64,000 nucleotides of DNA, from assembly GCA_964584905.1 (NCBI GenBank), contig CAZPCC010000110.1, positions 14,929 through 78,928 on the forward strand, given 5' to 3'. Under the pieces are notes generated by a model. It searched no databases. It was given only the letters and a program-made list of their open reading frames with translations, and was not told the origin of the DNA. Origin of the DNA: JALZIF01 sp964584905 (lineage in GTDB: Bacteria; Gemmatimonadota; Gemmatimonadetes; Gemmatimonadales; Gemmatimonadaceae). Positions 26,118-35,121 of the stretch are shown in pieces (the stretch's first letter is position 1; each line of letters starts with the position of its first letter). The position numbers and the translations under genes are program-made.

Positions 26118-26732
26118 TTATGCAGACGGCCTGGCCGCCGCCATGACCCGTCCACGAACCCGCGAACCCACGTACTGCTTCAACTGCTCGGCGATGCTTC
26201 GCATGATCGTCATGCGACGCTGCACCCGGGACATCAGCATCGCCCCCTCGAGCGTCGCGATGATGAACTGGGCAAGGCCGCGAGTATCCGTCCCCTCGAT
26301 CAGCTCATCGCGCGCCTCGTAGAGCAACACGTCGAGCTGGCTCGCCCACCGCTCGAATACCTGCGCCAGCTCCACGCGCAGACCTTCGTTCTGCTCGGAC
26401 AGCTCCGCTCCGAGAGTGCCGAACGGGCACCCCACCGCACACCCACGCTCCTCCTGCCCGTCCACCATTGCATCGATGAAGCGGTCGAGCCGCTCCAGCG
26501 GCGGCACGCGCGGATCCCGCAGGATCGCCAACCCATGTCCGGCAAAGTGGTCGAACTGTCGCTGAACAACCGCGAACCCCAACTCTTCCTTCGATTTGAA
26601 GTGATGGTAGAAGTGCCCTTTCCCACACAAACCGGCTTCGCGAATGACGTCGTCAACCGACGTCTGCGCAAAACCACTGCGGCAAATCAGCTTCGTCGCT
26701 GCGTCGATGATCTGGCTTCTACGATCTTTCAT
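26118..26732 (-). CDS. TetR-family transcriptional regulator
   Basis: A ~204-residue repressor. The helix-turn-helix lies at ~4-50 (RRSQIIDAATKLI, TSVDDVIREAGLCGKGHFYHHFKSKEEL). The C-terminal ligand domain has the TetR_C 'CPFGTLGAELSE' region seen in AcuR/YxaF-like members. ATG 26732 is supported by a strong promoter ending seven bases upstream, which would give a leaderless transcript. It is divergent from a GNAT gene, a plausible target together with itself. Confidence 0.88.
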   Translation of the reverse strand: MKDRRSQIIDAATKLICRSGFAQTSVDDVIREAGLCGKGHFYHHFKSKEELGFAVVQRQFDHFAGHGLAILRDPRVPPLERLDRFIDAMVDGQEERGCAVGCPFGTLGAELSEQNEGLRVELAQVFERWASQLDVLLYEARDELIEGTDTRGLAQFIIATLEGAMLMSRVQRRMTIMRSIAEQLKQYVGSRVRGRVMAAARPSA

Positions 26733-26739
26733 TGTCGTG

Positions 26740-26768
26740 AATATACGACTGGACGGTCCAAGAATCAA
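26740..26768 (-). promoter_or_regulatory. Putative promoter of the TetR gene
   Basis: Minus-strand TTGATT (26768-26763) and TATATT (26745-26740) separated by 17 bases. The ATG (26732) follows the -10 box by seven bases, so the mRNA probably begins at the start codon. The layout is the same as at the aro leader (2208-2243). Confidence 0.6.
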
Positions 26769-26931
26769 TAATGAAGTTAACCGCCTGCGATAAAACGCTT
26801 TATACATGAAATTACTGCGCGACTTGGTCCACTCGGTCCACATTGCGCGCTGGACCGGCTGGTTTGCACACCGGCGACTGGCAAACGGGAGATGGGAACA
26901 GGAGCGTCCGGCTCGCGCTAGCTTCCTCCCG

Positions 26932-27438
26932 ATGACAAAGGTCACCCGCACGTTCCTCCAGCTCACGTCGTCCGATGAACTAGTTCACGGGCAAACGGAG
27001 CCTCCCGTCGGCGCCGGCGTGCAGCGATGCTTCCCCGTGCCTCCGGAACTTTTTCGCGAGCTCTACGCACGGGTGGGATCGGAGTATCGCTGGCACGACC
27101 GGGATGGATGGACCGATACCAGGGTGGTGGAGCGCTTCGCCACGGAACGCGTGACGCTGTACGAGCTCACGATGGAGGGCAAACGTGCCGGATTCTACGA
27201 GCTCGAGTGCCACGACGACCGCTCGGTCGAGATCGTGCTATTCGGGCTCCTTGCCGAATTCGCGGGACGCGGACTCGGCAAATGGCTGCTGGTCGACGCC
27301 GTGGAGCGGGCCTGGTCGTTGGGGGCCGACCGTGTTTGGCTCCACACCTGCACCCTCGACTCGCCCGCGGCAATCCCTAACTATGTGGCTCGCGGATTTC
27401 GGCCGTACGCTACTGAAGAGTACGAGCTCGAGGATTGA
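26932..27438 (+). CDS. GNAT-family N-acetyltransferase
   Basis: A ~168-residue acyl-CoA transferase. The acetyl-CoA loop is FAGRGLGKWLL (the R/Q-x-x-G-x-G motif), preceded by the VEIVLFGLL strand and followed by VWLHTCTLDSPAAIPNYVARGFRPY. ATG 26932 is used because the frame upstream lacks family sequence. Acceptor substrate unknown. It is divergent from TetR. Confidence 0.82.
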   Translation: MTKVTRTFLQLTSSDELVHGQTEPPVGAGVQRCFPVPPELFRELYARVGSEYRWHDRDGWTDTRVVERFATERVTLYELTMEGKRAGFYELECHDDRSVEIVLFGLLAEFAGRGLGKWLLVDAVERAWSLGADRVWLHTCTLDSPAAIPNYVARGFRPYATEEYELED

Positions 27439-27470
27439 GGTGCAGTCGACCCCGCCATCGTCCGCCTCCG

Positions 27471-28433
27471 CTACTCCGCCGCCATGCCGAGCCGTACCGC
27501 CGCCCACGACACCGCGGGATCAACCGTGTAGCGCGCGTCGCCTATCCAGATGGTGGCTTCGGTTCCGCGCCCTTCGAACGTGAAGAAGGGAAAGCGTGCC
27601 CAACCGAGAAAGCCGCTCCCACGCGGCGTGGCCCGGGCGAGGGTTGCCGCCGGGCTGTCGATATCGGATTGAATCACGAATTCCTCGAGAGTGAAGCTCG
27701 CCGTCGGAGTCCAGCGTACCTCGCCGAATCGGTAGCGCGCACCCGAATCGACCGAGGCTACGATCTGTCTTCGCAGCGGATTCGCAGGCACCGGTCCGGC
27801 CATGATCCGATCCACGTTTGCCACACCTTGCGCCGCCAGGCCGCGACGGGCAACCCCCTCTCCTACATGACCTAACACCAGCATGCCAACCACGTAGGTG
27901 GAGACGAGGGCCATCGCGATCACCGCCGGGCGTCCGGCGCCGGGAGCCGGATCGCCGGCTCGCCAGCGTCTTCGCGATGCAACCACGCCGACCGCAAGCG
28001 CACCCCAGATCCACGGGTCGACTATGAACAGCGCGTCACCGTAGAACCATGTGCCATCGAATGGCATCAGCCACCGAACTCCGTAGACGTTCATCCAATC
28101 GAGCACCGGATGCGTCAGCATCGACAGCGTTGAAAGAAGGAGCAAACCGCGAAGGTCGGCCGGTTGATACGTAGCGCCGGCCGTTTTTCGCCTGACGAAG
28201 TGATCCCAAGCGAGCATGACGCTGGTCAGTACGAACGGCAGCACGATCAACGCGAGAACTCCGTGAGTCACGCCGCGGCGCCACTCAAAGCTCATGCCGA
28301 GCGGCACGGCAACGACATCGATGTCGGGAAAATTCGCACCGATCATCAAGGTCGCACCACCGAGCGCGGTCCGGCGCTCGAGTCCGGACTTGGCCAGTGC
28401 TGCGCCAACGAGCGTGTGACAGATGTTGTCCAT
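27471..28433 (-). CDS. YdjM/DUF457-family membrane protein (metal-dependent hydrolase)
   Basis: A ~320-residue protein beginning MDNICHTLVGAALAKSGL, the family's conserved N-terminal motif with a potential metal-ligand His. FPDIDVV, GVTHGVLALIVLPF and THPVLDWMNVYGVRWLMPF provide further His/Asp residues. About five membrane helices occupy ~60-225, followed by a soluble C-terminal part. The family is annotated as inner-membrane metal-dependent hydrolases; the substrate is unknown. Confidence 0.82.
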   Translation of the reverse strand: MDNICHTLVGAALAKSGLERRTALGGATLMIGANFPDIDVVAVPLGMSFEWRRGVTHGVLALIVLPFVLTSVMLAWDHFVRRKTAGATYQPADLRGLLLLSTLSMLTHPVLDWMNVYGVRWLMPFDGTWFYGDALFIVDPWIWGALAVGVVASRRRWRAGDPAPGAGRPAVIAMALVSTYVVGMLVLGHVGEGVARRGLAAQGVANVDRIMAGPVPANPLRRQIVASVDSGARYRFGEVRWTPTASFTLEEFVIQSDIDSPAATLARATPRGSGFLGWARFPFFTFEGRGTEATIWIGDARYTVDPAVSWAAVRLGMAAE

Positions 28434-28440
28434 TACAGAG

Positions 28441-28513
28441 AAGAGAGATGCGAGGTGGAAAGTGCGAGGTGCGCAGTGCGCAGTACGAGGTGCGCAGTGC
28501 GTAGTGCGAAGTG
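28441..28513. repeat. GTGCGAAG-type low-complexity repeat
   Basis: Imperfect direct repeats of GTGCGMRGTGCGCA between the FAD oxidoreductase and YdjM-like genes. Reverse-complement relatives lie at 36495-36581, 2165-2205 and 55826-55858. Confidence 0.6.
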
Positions 28514-28515
28514 CG

Positions 28516-29661
28516 TTAGGACACTGACTTATCGAGCCGCAGCAGATCGGCGATCGCGGCGTGCTCGCCGGTAGACAGCCGGGCCGCGGCGCGACCGCAC
28601 AGCGCTCCCATGACGTTCCCGGTGCCGCTATAGGCGCCAGCTGCCCACACCCCGGTGCGGACTTCTTCGAGGATCGGAAGGCCCGTGCCGCTGAACGAGA
28701 CCGTCGCCGCCCAACGATGAGTAATCTCCTCATGCACACCCAACTTCTCGCGAACGAATCGCTCCTGCAGCTCCTGGACGCGCGCGGTGGGCTCGGCCGC
28801 GTCGGTCCATTCCTCCTGCTCAGCCACGTCCCGAAATCCGCCGAAGACGAGACAACGATCGGGGAGTTGCTGCCAGTAATCGTACCCCCAGCGGGTGTAT
28901 ACCGGCCGCCGCAGTCGAACGGCATCAGTCGGCGCGGTAGCCAGCATCTGAAGCCGCGCGCTTCGCACTCGCGTCGACAGCTCCGGAAACATCCGAGCGA
29001 GTGCACCATCGATGCAGGCGACGACGGCGCCGCACCGCACCCTGCCGGCTGCCGTGCGCACCTCGGTTCCCGAAATGTGCTCGGCAGCGGAGCGCTCGAA
29101 TAGTCGGGCTCCCCGGGCTATGGCCTCGCGCGCAAGGGTACGGCACCGGTGCATCGGGTGGTAAACGCCGTCGGTCGAGATGAGCAGACCGCGCCCCTCC
29201 TCACCCTCGTACGACTCCGCCGGGAGCGCGTCGGCGCGCATTGCGTCGAGCTGTAGCCGGCAGTCGAGCTCCTCTTCGTGGGAAGCGGCGATGCGCAGCG
29301 AGCCGGTCAACCGGACCGCCTGGGGCGTCTCCCCGGCAATGCGCTCGATCTCCTCCATCGTCAGGCGATACAAACCCGCTGCACGCTGCCGCCCGAACCG
29401 GGCGACGGCATCGTGATGAAATTCGGCAAGTCCCGCGATGAGAAAGCCTCCATTGCGGCCGGCGGCTCCCCCGGCGACCGCTCCCGCATCGACGCCGACG
29501 ACGCGGGCACCACGATCGAGGAGTTCGTGCACAGCCGCCAATCCAGAGCCGCCAAGGCCGACGACGCAGACGTCGGCCACGAGCTCCTCCCCGAGCGCGG
29601 GGAGTCCTTCCCACGCTGCGTCCTCCCAGATGGGGACGTTGCCACGAACGGTAGTGGACAC
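28516..29661 (-). CDS. FAD-dependent oxidoreductase (DAO/PuuB-like)
   Basis: A ~381-residue flavoprotein. The N-terminal dinucleotide-binding motif is VVGLGGSGLAAVHELLDRGARVV, ending at Asp/Ala residues typical of FAD use, followed by AGRNGGFLIAG. The late motif GVWAAGAYSGTGNVMGALCGR contacts FAD. The family oxidises amines or amino acids such as gamma-glutamylputrescine or glycine derivatives; the substrate is not evident. GTG 29661 is chosen because the frame further upstream overlaps the small lipoprotein gene. Confidence 0.83.
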   Translation of the reverse strand: MSTTVRGNVPIWEDAAWEGLPALGEELVADVCVVGLGGSGLAAVHELLDRGARVVGVDAGAVAGGAAGRNGGFLIAGLAEFHHDAVARFGRQRAAGLYRLTMEEIERIAGETPQAVRLTGSLRIAASHEEELDCRLQLDAMRADALPAESYEGEEGRGLLISTDGVYHPMHRCRTLAREAIARGARLFERSAAEHISGTEVRTAAGRVRCGAVVACIDGALARMFPELSTRVRSARLQMLATAPTDAVRLRRPVYTRWGYDYWQQLPDRCLVFGGFRDVAEQEEWTDAAEPTARVQELQERFVREKLGVHEEITHRWAATVSFSGTGLPILEEVRTGVWAAGAYSGTGNVMGALCGRAAARLSTGEHAAIADLLRLDKSVS

Positions 29662-29674
29662 CGGAGGTTCGCCG

Positions 29675-29890
29675 TCAGGGATCGTTTGCCAGCGAATCGA
29701 GGCGCGCGGCACGGGCATTGGCCGAATCGGCCGCTCGCATCGCGCCGGACACGCCGCGTGCACCGGGAAGATTGGACTCGGCGATGGCGCTGTCACGCTG
29801 GTCTGTGGTGAGCGTATCGACGGCGCCGCCTTCGTCAGGCGATGTGCATGCCGCTGCAATGAACAGCAGACCGGCGAAAGGCAGCCTCAT
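29675..29890 (-). CDS. Small lipoprotein
   Basis: 71 residues: a short signal peptide with lipobox LLFIAAAC, then an Ala/Asp/Ser-rich helical tail (SAIAESNLPGARG, RAADSANARAARLDSL). Function unknown. It lies 13 bases upstream of the FAD oxidoreductase start and may be co-transcribed with it. The correct lipobox makes it more likely real than a chance frame. Confidence 0.55.
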   Translation of the reverse strand: MRLPFAGLLFIAAACTSPDEGGAVDTLTTDQRDSAIAESNLPGARGVSGAMRAADSANARAARLDSLANDP

Positions 29891-29963
29891 ATTCCACCCT
29901 CGGCAAGGTTAAGGATCCGTTTCGCCGCCCGTGAAGCCATCGAGGCTCGGCAAGGACGGCTGC

Positions 29964-32825
29964 TCATCTACCCCGGCGCCCTCCCTTTCCGCGCTTGCCG
30001 CCCGGCGGCCCACTGCGCCTGCCTCGCGGTTTGGCCCCACGCCCCCGCGCGGCTGGCGTCGAGTTACCCGCCTCACTGGAAGGGGCTCCCTCGCCGCGAC
30101 TCGCGCCAGCTCCACCGTGTTGGCTCCCGCGCGCTGAACCACGCGTGGTCGATCCGCGTCGACCGCCACGCGATCCACCGCCACTTCGACCGCGCCGCTG
30201 GCCGACAGTTCTGCCGCTCTCGCCAGGCGCGCCGTCATCGGCATACTCGTCGGCCGAGAACCAGGGCCGGTCCAGCTCCTCCTGCAGCTCGTCTATCGTC
30301 GCCGCGCGCACCGTGCCCCGCTTGCCTCGCGTCACCATGAACCGCACCGGCCGATCGAGCGCCGGAACCTCGGCCTCGACGAGCGTCCTCGCCATCTTTT
30401 CCGGCATGCGCAGCCGGGCGACTCCGCCCACATCGGACTCCACATCGTACTGGATAGGCACCTCGGCGCCGCGAATAGTCACCGCGTCAGGCAGCGCCGC
30501 GGCGCGAGCGCGCGCTTCGTCGGACAAGAAGTCGTTCAAGTCCAGCGTCAGATCAGCCGACCGAAACTCGTCCATCGACGCGACATCGGCCAGGCGGGCT
30601 TCGTAGAGCCTCGCCAGTTCGGCTTCCCCGAGCCGCGGTGTGGCACCACCCAGACGCCGCCAGACCTCACGCACTTCCTCGATCGCCGGCCTGTTGATCT
30701 GAACGGCGCGGTGTCGCGCCTCAGCCCGCGCCATCGCCAGCGCGAGCATCCGCCGTGCTTCGTCAGCCAGCTCGGCCGGAAAGGCCTCGACCGGCTCCAA
30801 CTCCCGTTCCAGCTCGTAGCCGAAATAGTGGATCGTGCGCTGCAGCGCGAGAGGCGCGCGCTTCCGATGCGGCTCGTAGATGAGCGTCGGCGGCCCCCGG
30901 CGTGCATAACGACGAACCAGGTCGTAGGCGATCTGCGTTCCTTCGATCGATGCGCGGGGAACGCCGAAGCGGTCGGCGAAGTAGCGGATGGTACCGGCGA
31001 TGGCACCCCAGCTTCCGCACACGCTCGTCTTGCCGACTCGGACCTCCTCTCCATCGGCGCTCCGCTCATCTATCACCAGATCGAACGGGAGTATCGCCGC
31101 CAGAAGCTCGGCAAAAGCGCGGTGCTCGGCGTTGCCGGCGGGGGGCATGTCAGCCGGCAGTGGCAGGCCGAGCGACCGGTGCACGCTGGCCATGCCCAAC
31201 GCTGCATCCTCGACGGCCTTCACCAGGGCTCCGCGCTCTTCGGCCCACTCGGCGACCGCCGTCTCCTCGAACAGGTGCCGCGGCAGTCCGTATACCTCGC
31301 CCACATAGCCCGCGCGACGGAACGCCTCCGCGTAGAGATTGTACGCGGTCAGATTATCGCTTCCGGCGACGATGAGCCCGCGCAGATCGCGGTCATCGCG
31401 CGTCATGCGGTGCAGCGACTCCACTCCGCTCATTACAGCCACGTAGGGAACGAGCGCATCCGGCGCGTGCACGAGCAGCTCCGCCCACGGCCGGTCGACG
31501 GGAAGTGCTTCGACGGCCCTTCCGTACTTGGAAAGCTTGCCGTCCTCCACCACCCCCCGCGACTCCAGCAGTTGAACGGCCTCGCGATAGGCAACCTTGT
31601 CCAGCGGAACCGGTAGCTCCAGCTCATCCGCGCGCACGCCGAGCGCCGCACAGGTCATGGCCACGCGCTCCGAATCGCCGGCGAGCTGAAACTCAGGCTC
31701 GGTCGGCTTGAGCGAGCTGAAATGAATGTCCCGGTCGCTGAGAATGTACACGCGCCCGTTCTTCACGCGCCCGTGCACCCGGCCGGCCATCTGGAGGAGC
31801 TCGTTGGCACCCAGGTGCACGCGCGTAAGGACGTTGCGCCCGTTCTCAATTACATTGGCGAAGCGCACGTCGTCGATGACGACTGTATCGAGCCCCCGCA
31901 CGTTGAGCGCGCTCTGGCCAGCCGCGGTCATCGTCAGGAGGTACGGTTTCTGTACCTCGTCTTCGAGAAAGGGACGGATCACCCGTATCGGCTCACCGCC
32001 GTGGTAGAAAGCCGTCTCGATTTTCGGCGCGCGCGCCGCCACTTCGGCCGCAACCTGCTCGACACCAGCGCGCGTCGGGAGAAACACGCCTACACCACGC
32101 TTCTCTCGTGTAACCTCGCGCAGAAAGCGGTCATCGAGGAACTCGAGCGGCTCGCGCGGAATGATCCTGACCGTTGCCTTGCGACTCGGATCGAACGCGG
32201 TGCTCTCGATCACGCCTGCCGAATCGAGGTAGCGAGAGTAGAAGCTCGGATCAACCGTCGCCGACAGCCAGATGAACCGGCATCCGACGCGCTTTCCTAA
32301 CGCCAGGCAGAGCTCGAGCTCGGCTGACGTCTGATGTATTTCGTCGACGACCAGAGTATCCCGGGGCAGAATGTCGCCATCCTGGAACCACCGTCGCGCG
32401 ATACCGGTGGTGATGATGATGACGTTCCAGGACGGCAGTTCGGGAGTCGCTTCCCGCTCGCGGTTGACAACGCCCACGCGGAGTTCGGTCGTGCCAAGGA
32501 TGGTTTCCGCGATCGGCCGCACGGCGAGCGTCTTGCCCGTGCCCGTTCCGGCAACGATGCCGAATCCCTTTCCCGAGGCGGCGAGCTGGAGCACTTCTTC
32601 GCCGTGCTCGCGCTGGAGAACCGTGTCGAGATGAAGTCCGAGCGCCAACTCGATCGTCTCGCACGCGGCGCGCGTGGGCGCGATGACCAGAATACGCCCC
32701 GTCGGCGGCTCGGCGGCGATGAACGCGTCGTGGTCGGGCGGGAGATAGCGGTCGTGCGGCTCCCGGAGCGCGCCGGTGCCGGCGCGCGGAGTCTCGTCAG
32801 GCAGCGGCGGCTGGTCCTTCGTCAT
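29964..32825 (-). CDS. DExH-box helicase with RG-rich C-terminal tail
   Basis: A ~953-residue superfamily 2 helicase. Motif I is AGTGTGKTLA, motif II VVDEIHQ, motif III LSATVD, and motif VI lies in ELLQMAGRVHGRVK. It resembles DEAH/HrpB-like RNA helicases but does not match one named family closely. The last ~85 residues are Arg/Gly/Ser-rich low complexity (GGSRGGRRGS, GGKRGKGGRRGR), an RNA-binding-type tail. ATG 32825 overlaps the lspA end by 29 bases, so the two may be coupled. Confidence 0.82.
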   Translation of the reverse strand: MTKDQPPLPDETPRAGTGALREPHDRYLPPDHDAFIAAEPPTGRILVIAPTRAACETIELALGLHLDTVLQREHGEEVLQLAASGKGFGIVAGTGTGKTLAVRPIAETILGTTELRVGVVNREREATPELPSWNVIIITTGIARRWFQDGDILPRDTLVVDEIHQTSAELELCLALGKRVGCRFIWLSATVDPSFYSRYLDSAGVIESTAFDPSRKATVRIIPREPLEFLDDRFLREVTREKRGVGVFLPTRAGVEQVAAEVAARAPKIETAFYHGGEPIRVIRPFLEDEVQKPYLLTMTAAGQSALNVRGLDTVVIDDVRFANVIENGRNVLTRVHLGANELLQMAGRVHGRVKNGRVYILSDRDIHFSSLKPTEPEFQLAGDSERVAMTCAALGVRADELELPVPLDKVAYREAVQLLESRGVVEDGKLSKYGRAVEALPVDRPWAELLVHAPDALVPYVAVMSGVESLHRMTRDDRDLRGLIVAGSDNLTAYNLYAEAFRRAGYVGEVYGLPRHLFEETAVAEWAEERGALVKAVEDAALGMASVHRSLGLPLPADMPPAGNAEHRAFAELLAAILPFDLVIDERSADGEEVRVGKTSVCGSWGAIAGTIRYFADRFGVPRASIEGTQIAYDLVRRYARRGPPTLIYEPHRKRAPLALQRTIHYFGYELERELEPVEAFPAELADEARRMLALAMARAEARHRAVQINRPAIEEVREVWRRLGGATPRLGEAELARLYEARLADVASMDEFRSADLTLDLNDFLSDEARARAAALPDAVTIRGAEVPIQYDVESDVGGVARLRMPEKMARTLVEAEVPALDRPVRFMVTRGKRGTVRAATIDELQEELDRPWFSADEYADDGAPGESGRTVGQRRGRSGGGSRGGRRGSTTRGSARGSQHGGAGASRGEGAPSSEAGNSTPAARGRGAKPRGRRSGPPGGKRGKGGRRGR

Positions 32826-33342
32826 GCCCGCGGTGCTGCCGCCCTTCCCGCCACAACGACCAGGCAAGGAGCACCGCCCCGACGGTAACGCCCATGTCCG
32901 CGACGTTGAACGTGTAGAAGCGCCACGACCCCACCCCCAGATCGAGAAAGTCCACTACCCCGCGCTCGGACCGCAGCCGGTCGAGCAGGTTCCCTATCGC
33001 CCCCGCGCTCACCATCCCCACCGCGGTACCGCGCAGCACGTCGGACTGGGGCGCCTCACGCAGCATACGCCATAGCAGGATCAGCACCACGACCGCGATG
33101 ATGCTGAACACCCAGCGCGACGCATCGCCGACATGCATGCTGAACGCCGCCCCAGGGTTGTACGCCAGTGTGAACTGTATCCAATCTCCGAAGACCGGCC
33201 TCGGCCGGTGCAGGAGCAGCGTGCGTTCTGCGACCTGCTTGGTGATTACATCGACTACCAGAAAGACAGCCAGTGCGATCCAGTAGCCGATCATCTTCGG
33301 CGCGCGCGCGTCGAACGGGAGCAGGGGTGGCTGAGCAGGCAT
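32797..33342 (-). CDS. lspA: Lipoprotein signal peptidase (signal peptidase II)
   Basis: A ~181-residue inner-membrane aspartyl protease with four helices that cleaves prolipoproteins. Hallmarks: DVITKQVAE, AYNPGAAFSM, GAIGNLLDRL (first catalytic Asp) and FNVADMGVTVG (second catalytic Asp). It fits the many lipoproteins in the window. ATG 33294 is an alternative start closer to the first helix. Confidence 0.92.
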   Translation of the reverse strand: MPAQPPLLPFDARAPKMIGYWIALAVFLVVDVITKQVAERTLLLHRPRPVFGDWIQFTLAYNPGAAFSMHVGDASRWVFSIIAVVVLILLWRMLREAPQSDVLRGTAVGMVSAGAIGNLLDRLRSERGVVDFLDLGVGSWRFYTFNVADMGVTVGAVLLAWSLWREGRQHRGHDEGPAAAA

Positions 33343-33367
33343 CTAGAGCGAATTCAGGGCGGAAACG

Positions 33368-33399
33368 CAAAATCGGGCCCGCGGTTGACCGCGGTGCCC
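33368..33399 (-). terminator. Terminator-like hairpin after the PPGMC-type secreted protein gene
   Basis: Minus strand: GGGC/GCCC and CGCGG/CCGCG arms (33399-33375) with a four-base loop and a small internal bulge, followed by GATTTTG. It lies ~35 bases past the stop at 33433 and before lspA. Confidence 0.5.
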
Positions 33400-33432
33400 G
33401 AAATCTGTGCGAATGCCGCCCCGGCCGGGAGC

Positions 33433-33846
33433 CTAACGCGGAAAAACGCGGGACGGCTGTGCCTGAGGAGGCAGCACCGGCGGCCGGCGCACCCGGATCT
33501 GCTCGCTGGGCTTCCGCTCCGGCTCCTTCTCCTTGGTTTCGGGCTTGCGCTCGTTCTCGCGCCCCCTCAACTGCTTTACACCCTCGGGCAGCTCAGCCGG
33601 CTTGTCGCGTACGTTACGACGCACCTCGTCACCGAAAATCACCCTCCCGTTGGGCGGCCGCTTCCGAATGGCTGTCGGGCAGTCCGTCGGCTCAGGCTGG
33701 CGATTAGCCGGCACGTCATTCAACCAGATTCGGCACATTCCCGGCGGCGGCTTATGTTCGCGCTCGGCGGAATCGCGCGACTGCGCCGCGAGCGGGGCTG
33801 CCACGAGAAGTGCGCCTGCGAGAATCCAGCTATTGAAAGACTTCAT
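33433..33846 (-). CDS. Secreted protein with PPGMC motif, unknown function
   Basis: A ~137-residue protein with a signal peptide (ILAGALLVAAPLAAQ). Next comes PPPGMCRIWLNDVPANRQP followed by TDCP, two cysteines in a Pro-rich frame that I associate with small Gemmatimonadota secreted proteins. The C-terminal half is highly charged, Glu/Lys/Arg/Pro-rich and probably disordered. Function unknown. Confidence 0.6.
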   Translation of the reverse strand: MKSFNSWILAGALLVAAPLAAQSRDSAEREHKPPPGMCRIWLNDVPANRQPEPTDCPTAIRKRPPNGRVIFGDEVRRNVRDKPAELPEGVKQLRGRENERKPETKEKEPERKPSEQIRVRRPPVLPPQAQPSRVFPR

Positions 33847-34080
33847 TAATTACTCCGGGAAAGCAGCATGTTCACTGCCCTCTCTGAGGCACGTACGGTG
33901 CCACGATCCAGGCTCCCAACATGGCGTCTAAGATACTAATTGGCAATAGCTTACGAATATCCGGCGCAAATAGTCGCCCGCAGCCCTGTCCCCAATCCGG
34001 GAATTCCCGTCCGGGTGCGGTGACATCGCCAGGGAGCTCGCTGTGCCCGCGCCCATGACAGGATACATTACCCCGCGACA

Positions 34081-34980
34081 ATGTCCACCGCTTCCATTGG
34101 CCAGACGCTCGAACGCGGTATGCGTATCGCCCAGTTTGGCATGCTCGTCAATGCCGCCCTGGCGGTCACCAAGCTCATCGCGGGCGTTCTCGGAACCTCG
34201 TATGCGCTGATCGCCGACGCGGTGGAGAGCGGTTCGGACGTCGTCTCCTCGTTGATCGTCTGGGGAGGGCTGCGAATGGCCACGCGGTCCGCGACCGAAG
34301 AATACCCGTTCGGTTTCGCCAGAGCCGAGCAGGTAGCGGCCGCGATCGTGGGGCTGCTGCTGATTGGTGCCAGCATCGGCATCTCGATTGCGGCGGTCCG
34401 CGAGATCCGCACTCCGCAAAACGCACCGGCCCCATTCACGCTGATCGTGCTCGTTCTCGTGATCCTGATCAAGGAAGTGCTCTACCGGTACGTGGCCCGC
34501 GCTGGGGGCGACATCGGCAGCCGAGCCCTTTCCGCCGATGCCTGGCACCATCGCAGTGATGCTATCACCTCGGGCGCGGCCTTCGTCGGAATCAGCATTG
34601 CGCTCATCAAGGGTCCGGGATGGGAGTCGGCAGATGATTACGCAGCCGTCGTCGCCTCGGGCATCATCCTGCTCAACGGCATCAGGATCATCCGTCCGGC
34701 GGTCGGGGACCTGATGGACCGCGCACCTTCCGCCGATCTGATCGAACGCGTCACGATGATTGCGCGGAGCGTCGCCGAAGTTCAGCTGGTGGAGAAGGTG
34801 CTCATTCGCAAGGCAGGGATCGGATTCTTCGTGGACATGCACGTGCAGGCCGCGCCGGAGATGTCCCTTCAGGAGGCGCACATCCTGAGCGGCAAGGTCA
34901 AGAGCGCCATTCGCGAAGCCGAACCGAGGGTGCTGGGGGCGTTGATACACATGGAGCCGTTTGAGGGGACGAAGGACTAG
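34081..34980 (+). CDS. Cation diffusion facilitator (CDF) efflux protein
   Basis: A ~299-residue metal/proton antiporter with six helices. The metal site is formed by IADAVESGSDVV in helix II and DAWHHRSDAITS in helix V. The latter, H-x3-D, favours Zn2+/Cd2+ or Fe2+/Mn2+, not resolved here. The C-terminal cytosolic domain (VDMHVQAAPEMSLQEAHIL) is the usual dimerisation module. Expected in the inner membrane, exporting divalent metal. Confidence 0.9.
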   Translation: MSTASIGQTLERGMRIAQFGMLVNAALAVTKLIAGVLGTSYALIADAVESGSDVVSSLIVWGGLRMATRSATEEYPFGFARAEQVAAAIVGLLLIGASIGISIAAVREIRTPQNAPAPFTLIVLVLVILIKEVLYRYVARAGGDIGSRALSADAWHHRSDAITSGAAFVGISIALIKGPGWESADDYAAVVASGIILLNGIRIIRPAVGDLMDRAPSADLIERVTMIARSVAEVQLVEKVLIRKAGIGFFVDMHVQAAPEMSLQEAHILSGKVKSAIREAEPRVLGALIHMEPFEGTKD

Positions 34981-34984
34981 AGAA

Positions 34985-35118
34985 GGAGGGGCTAGGGGTC
35001 AGGGGCCTGGGCTGGCGTGCGTCGTCTTAAGCGGCTAGGCGAAACGGATCGCGACGCCACCGACGGGACATCGACGCACACATTCCCTGACCCCTAACCC
35101 CTGATCCCTAACCCCTCG
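34985..35118. repeat. GGGGTCAGGGGYTAGGG-type inverted low-complexity repeats
   Basis: AGGGGCTAGGGGTCAGGGG near 34986-35004 faces CCCCTGATCCCTAACCCC near 35097-35114. The two can pair across the gap between the convergent CDF and phosphofructokinase genes, possibly as a transcript-end hairpin. Similar units occur at 45680-45732. Confidence 0.55.
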
Positions 35119-35121
35119 TTG

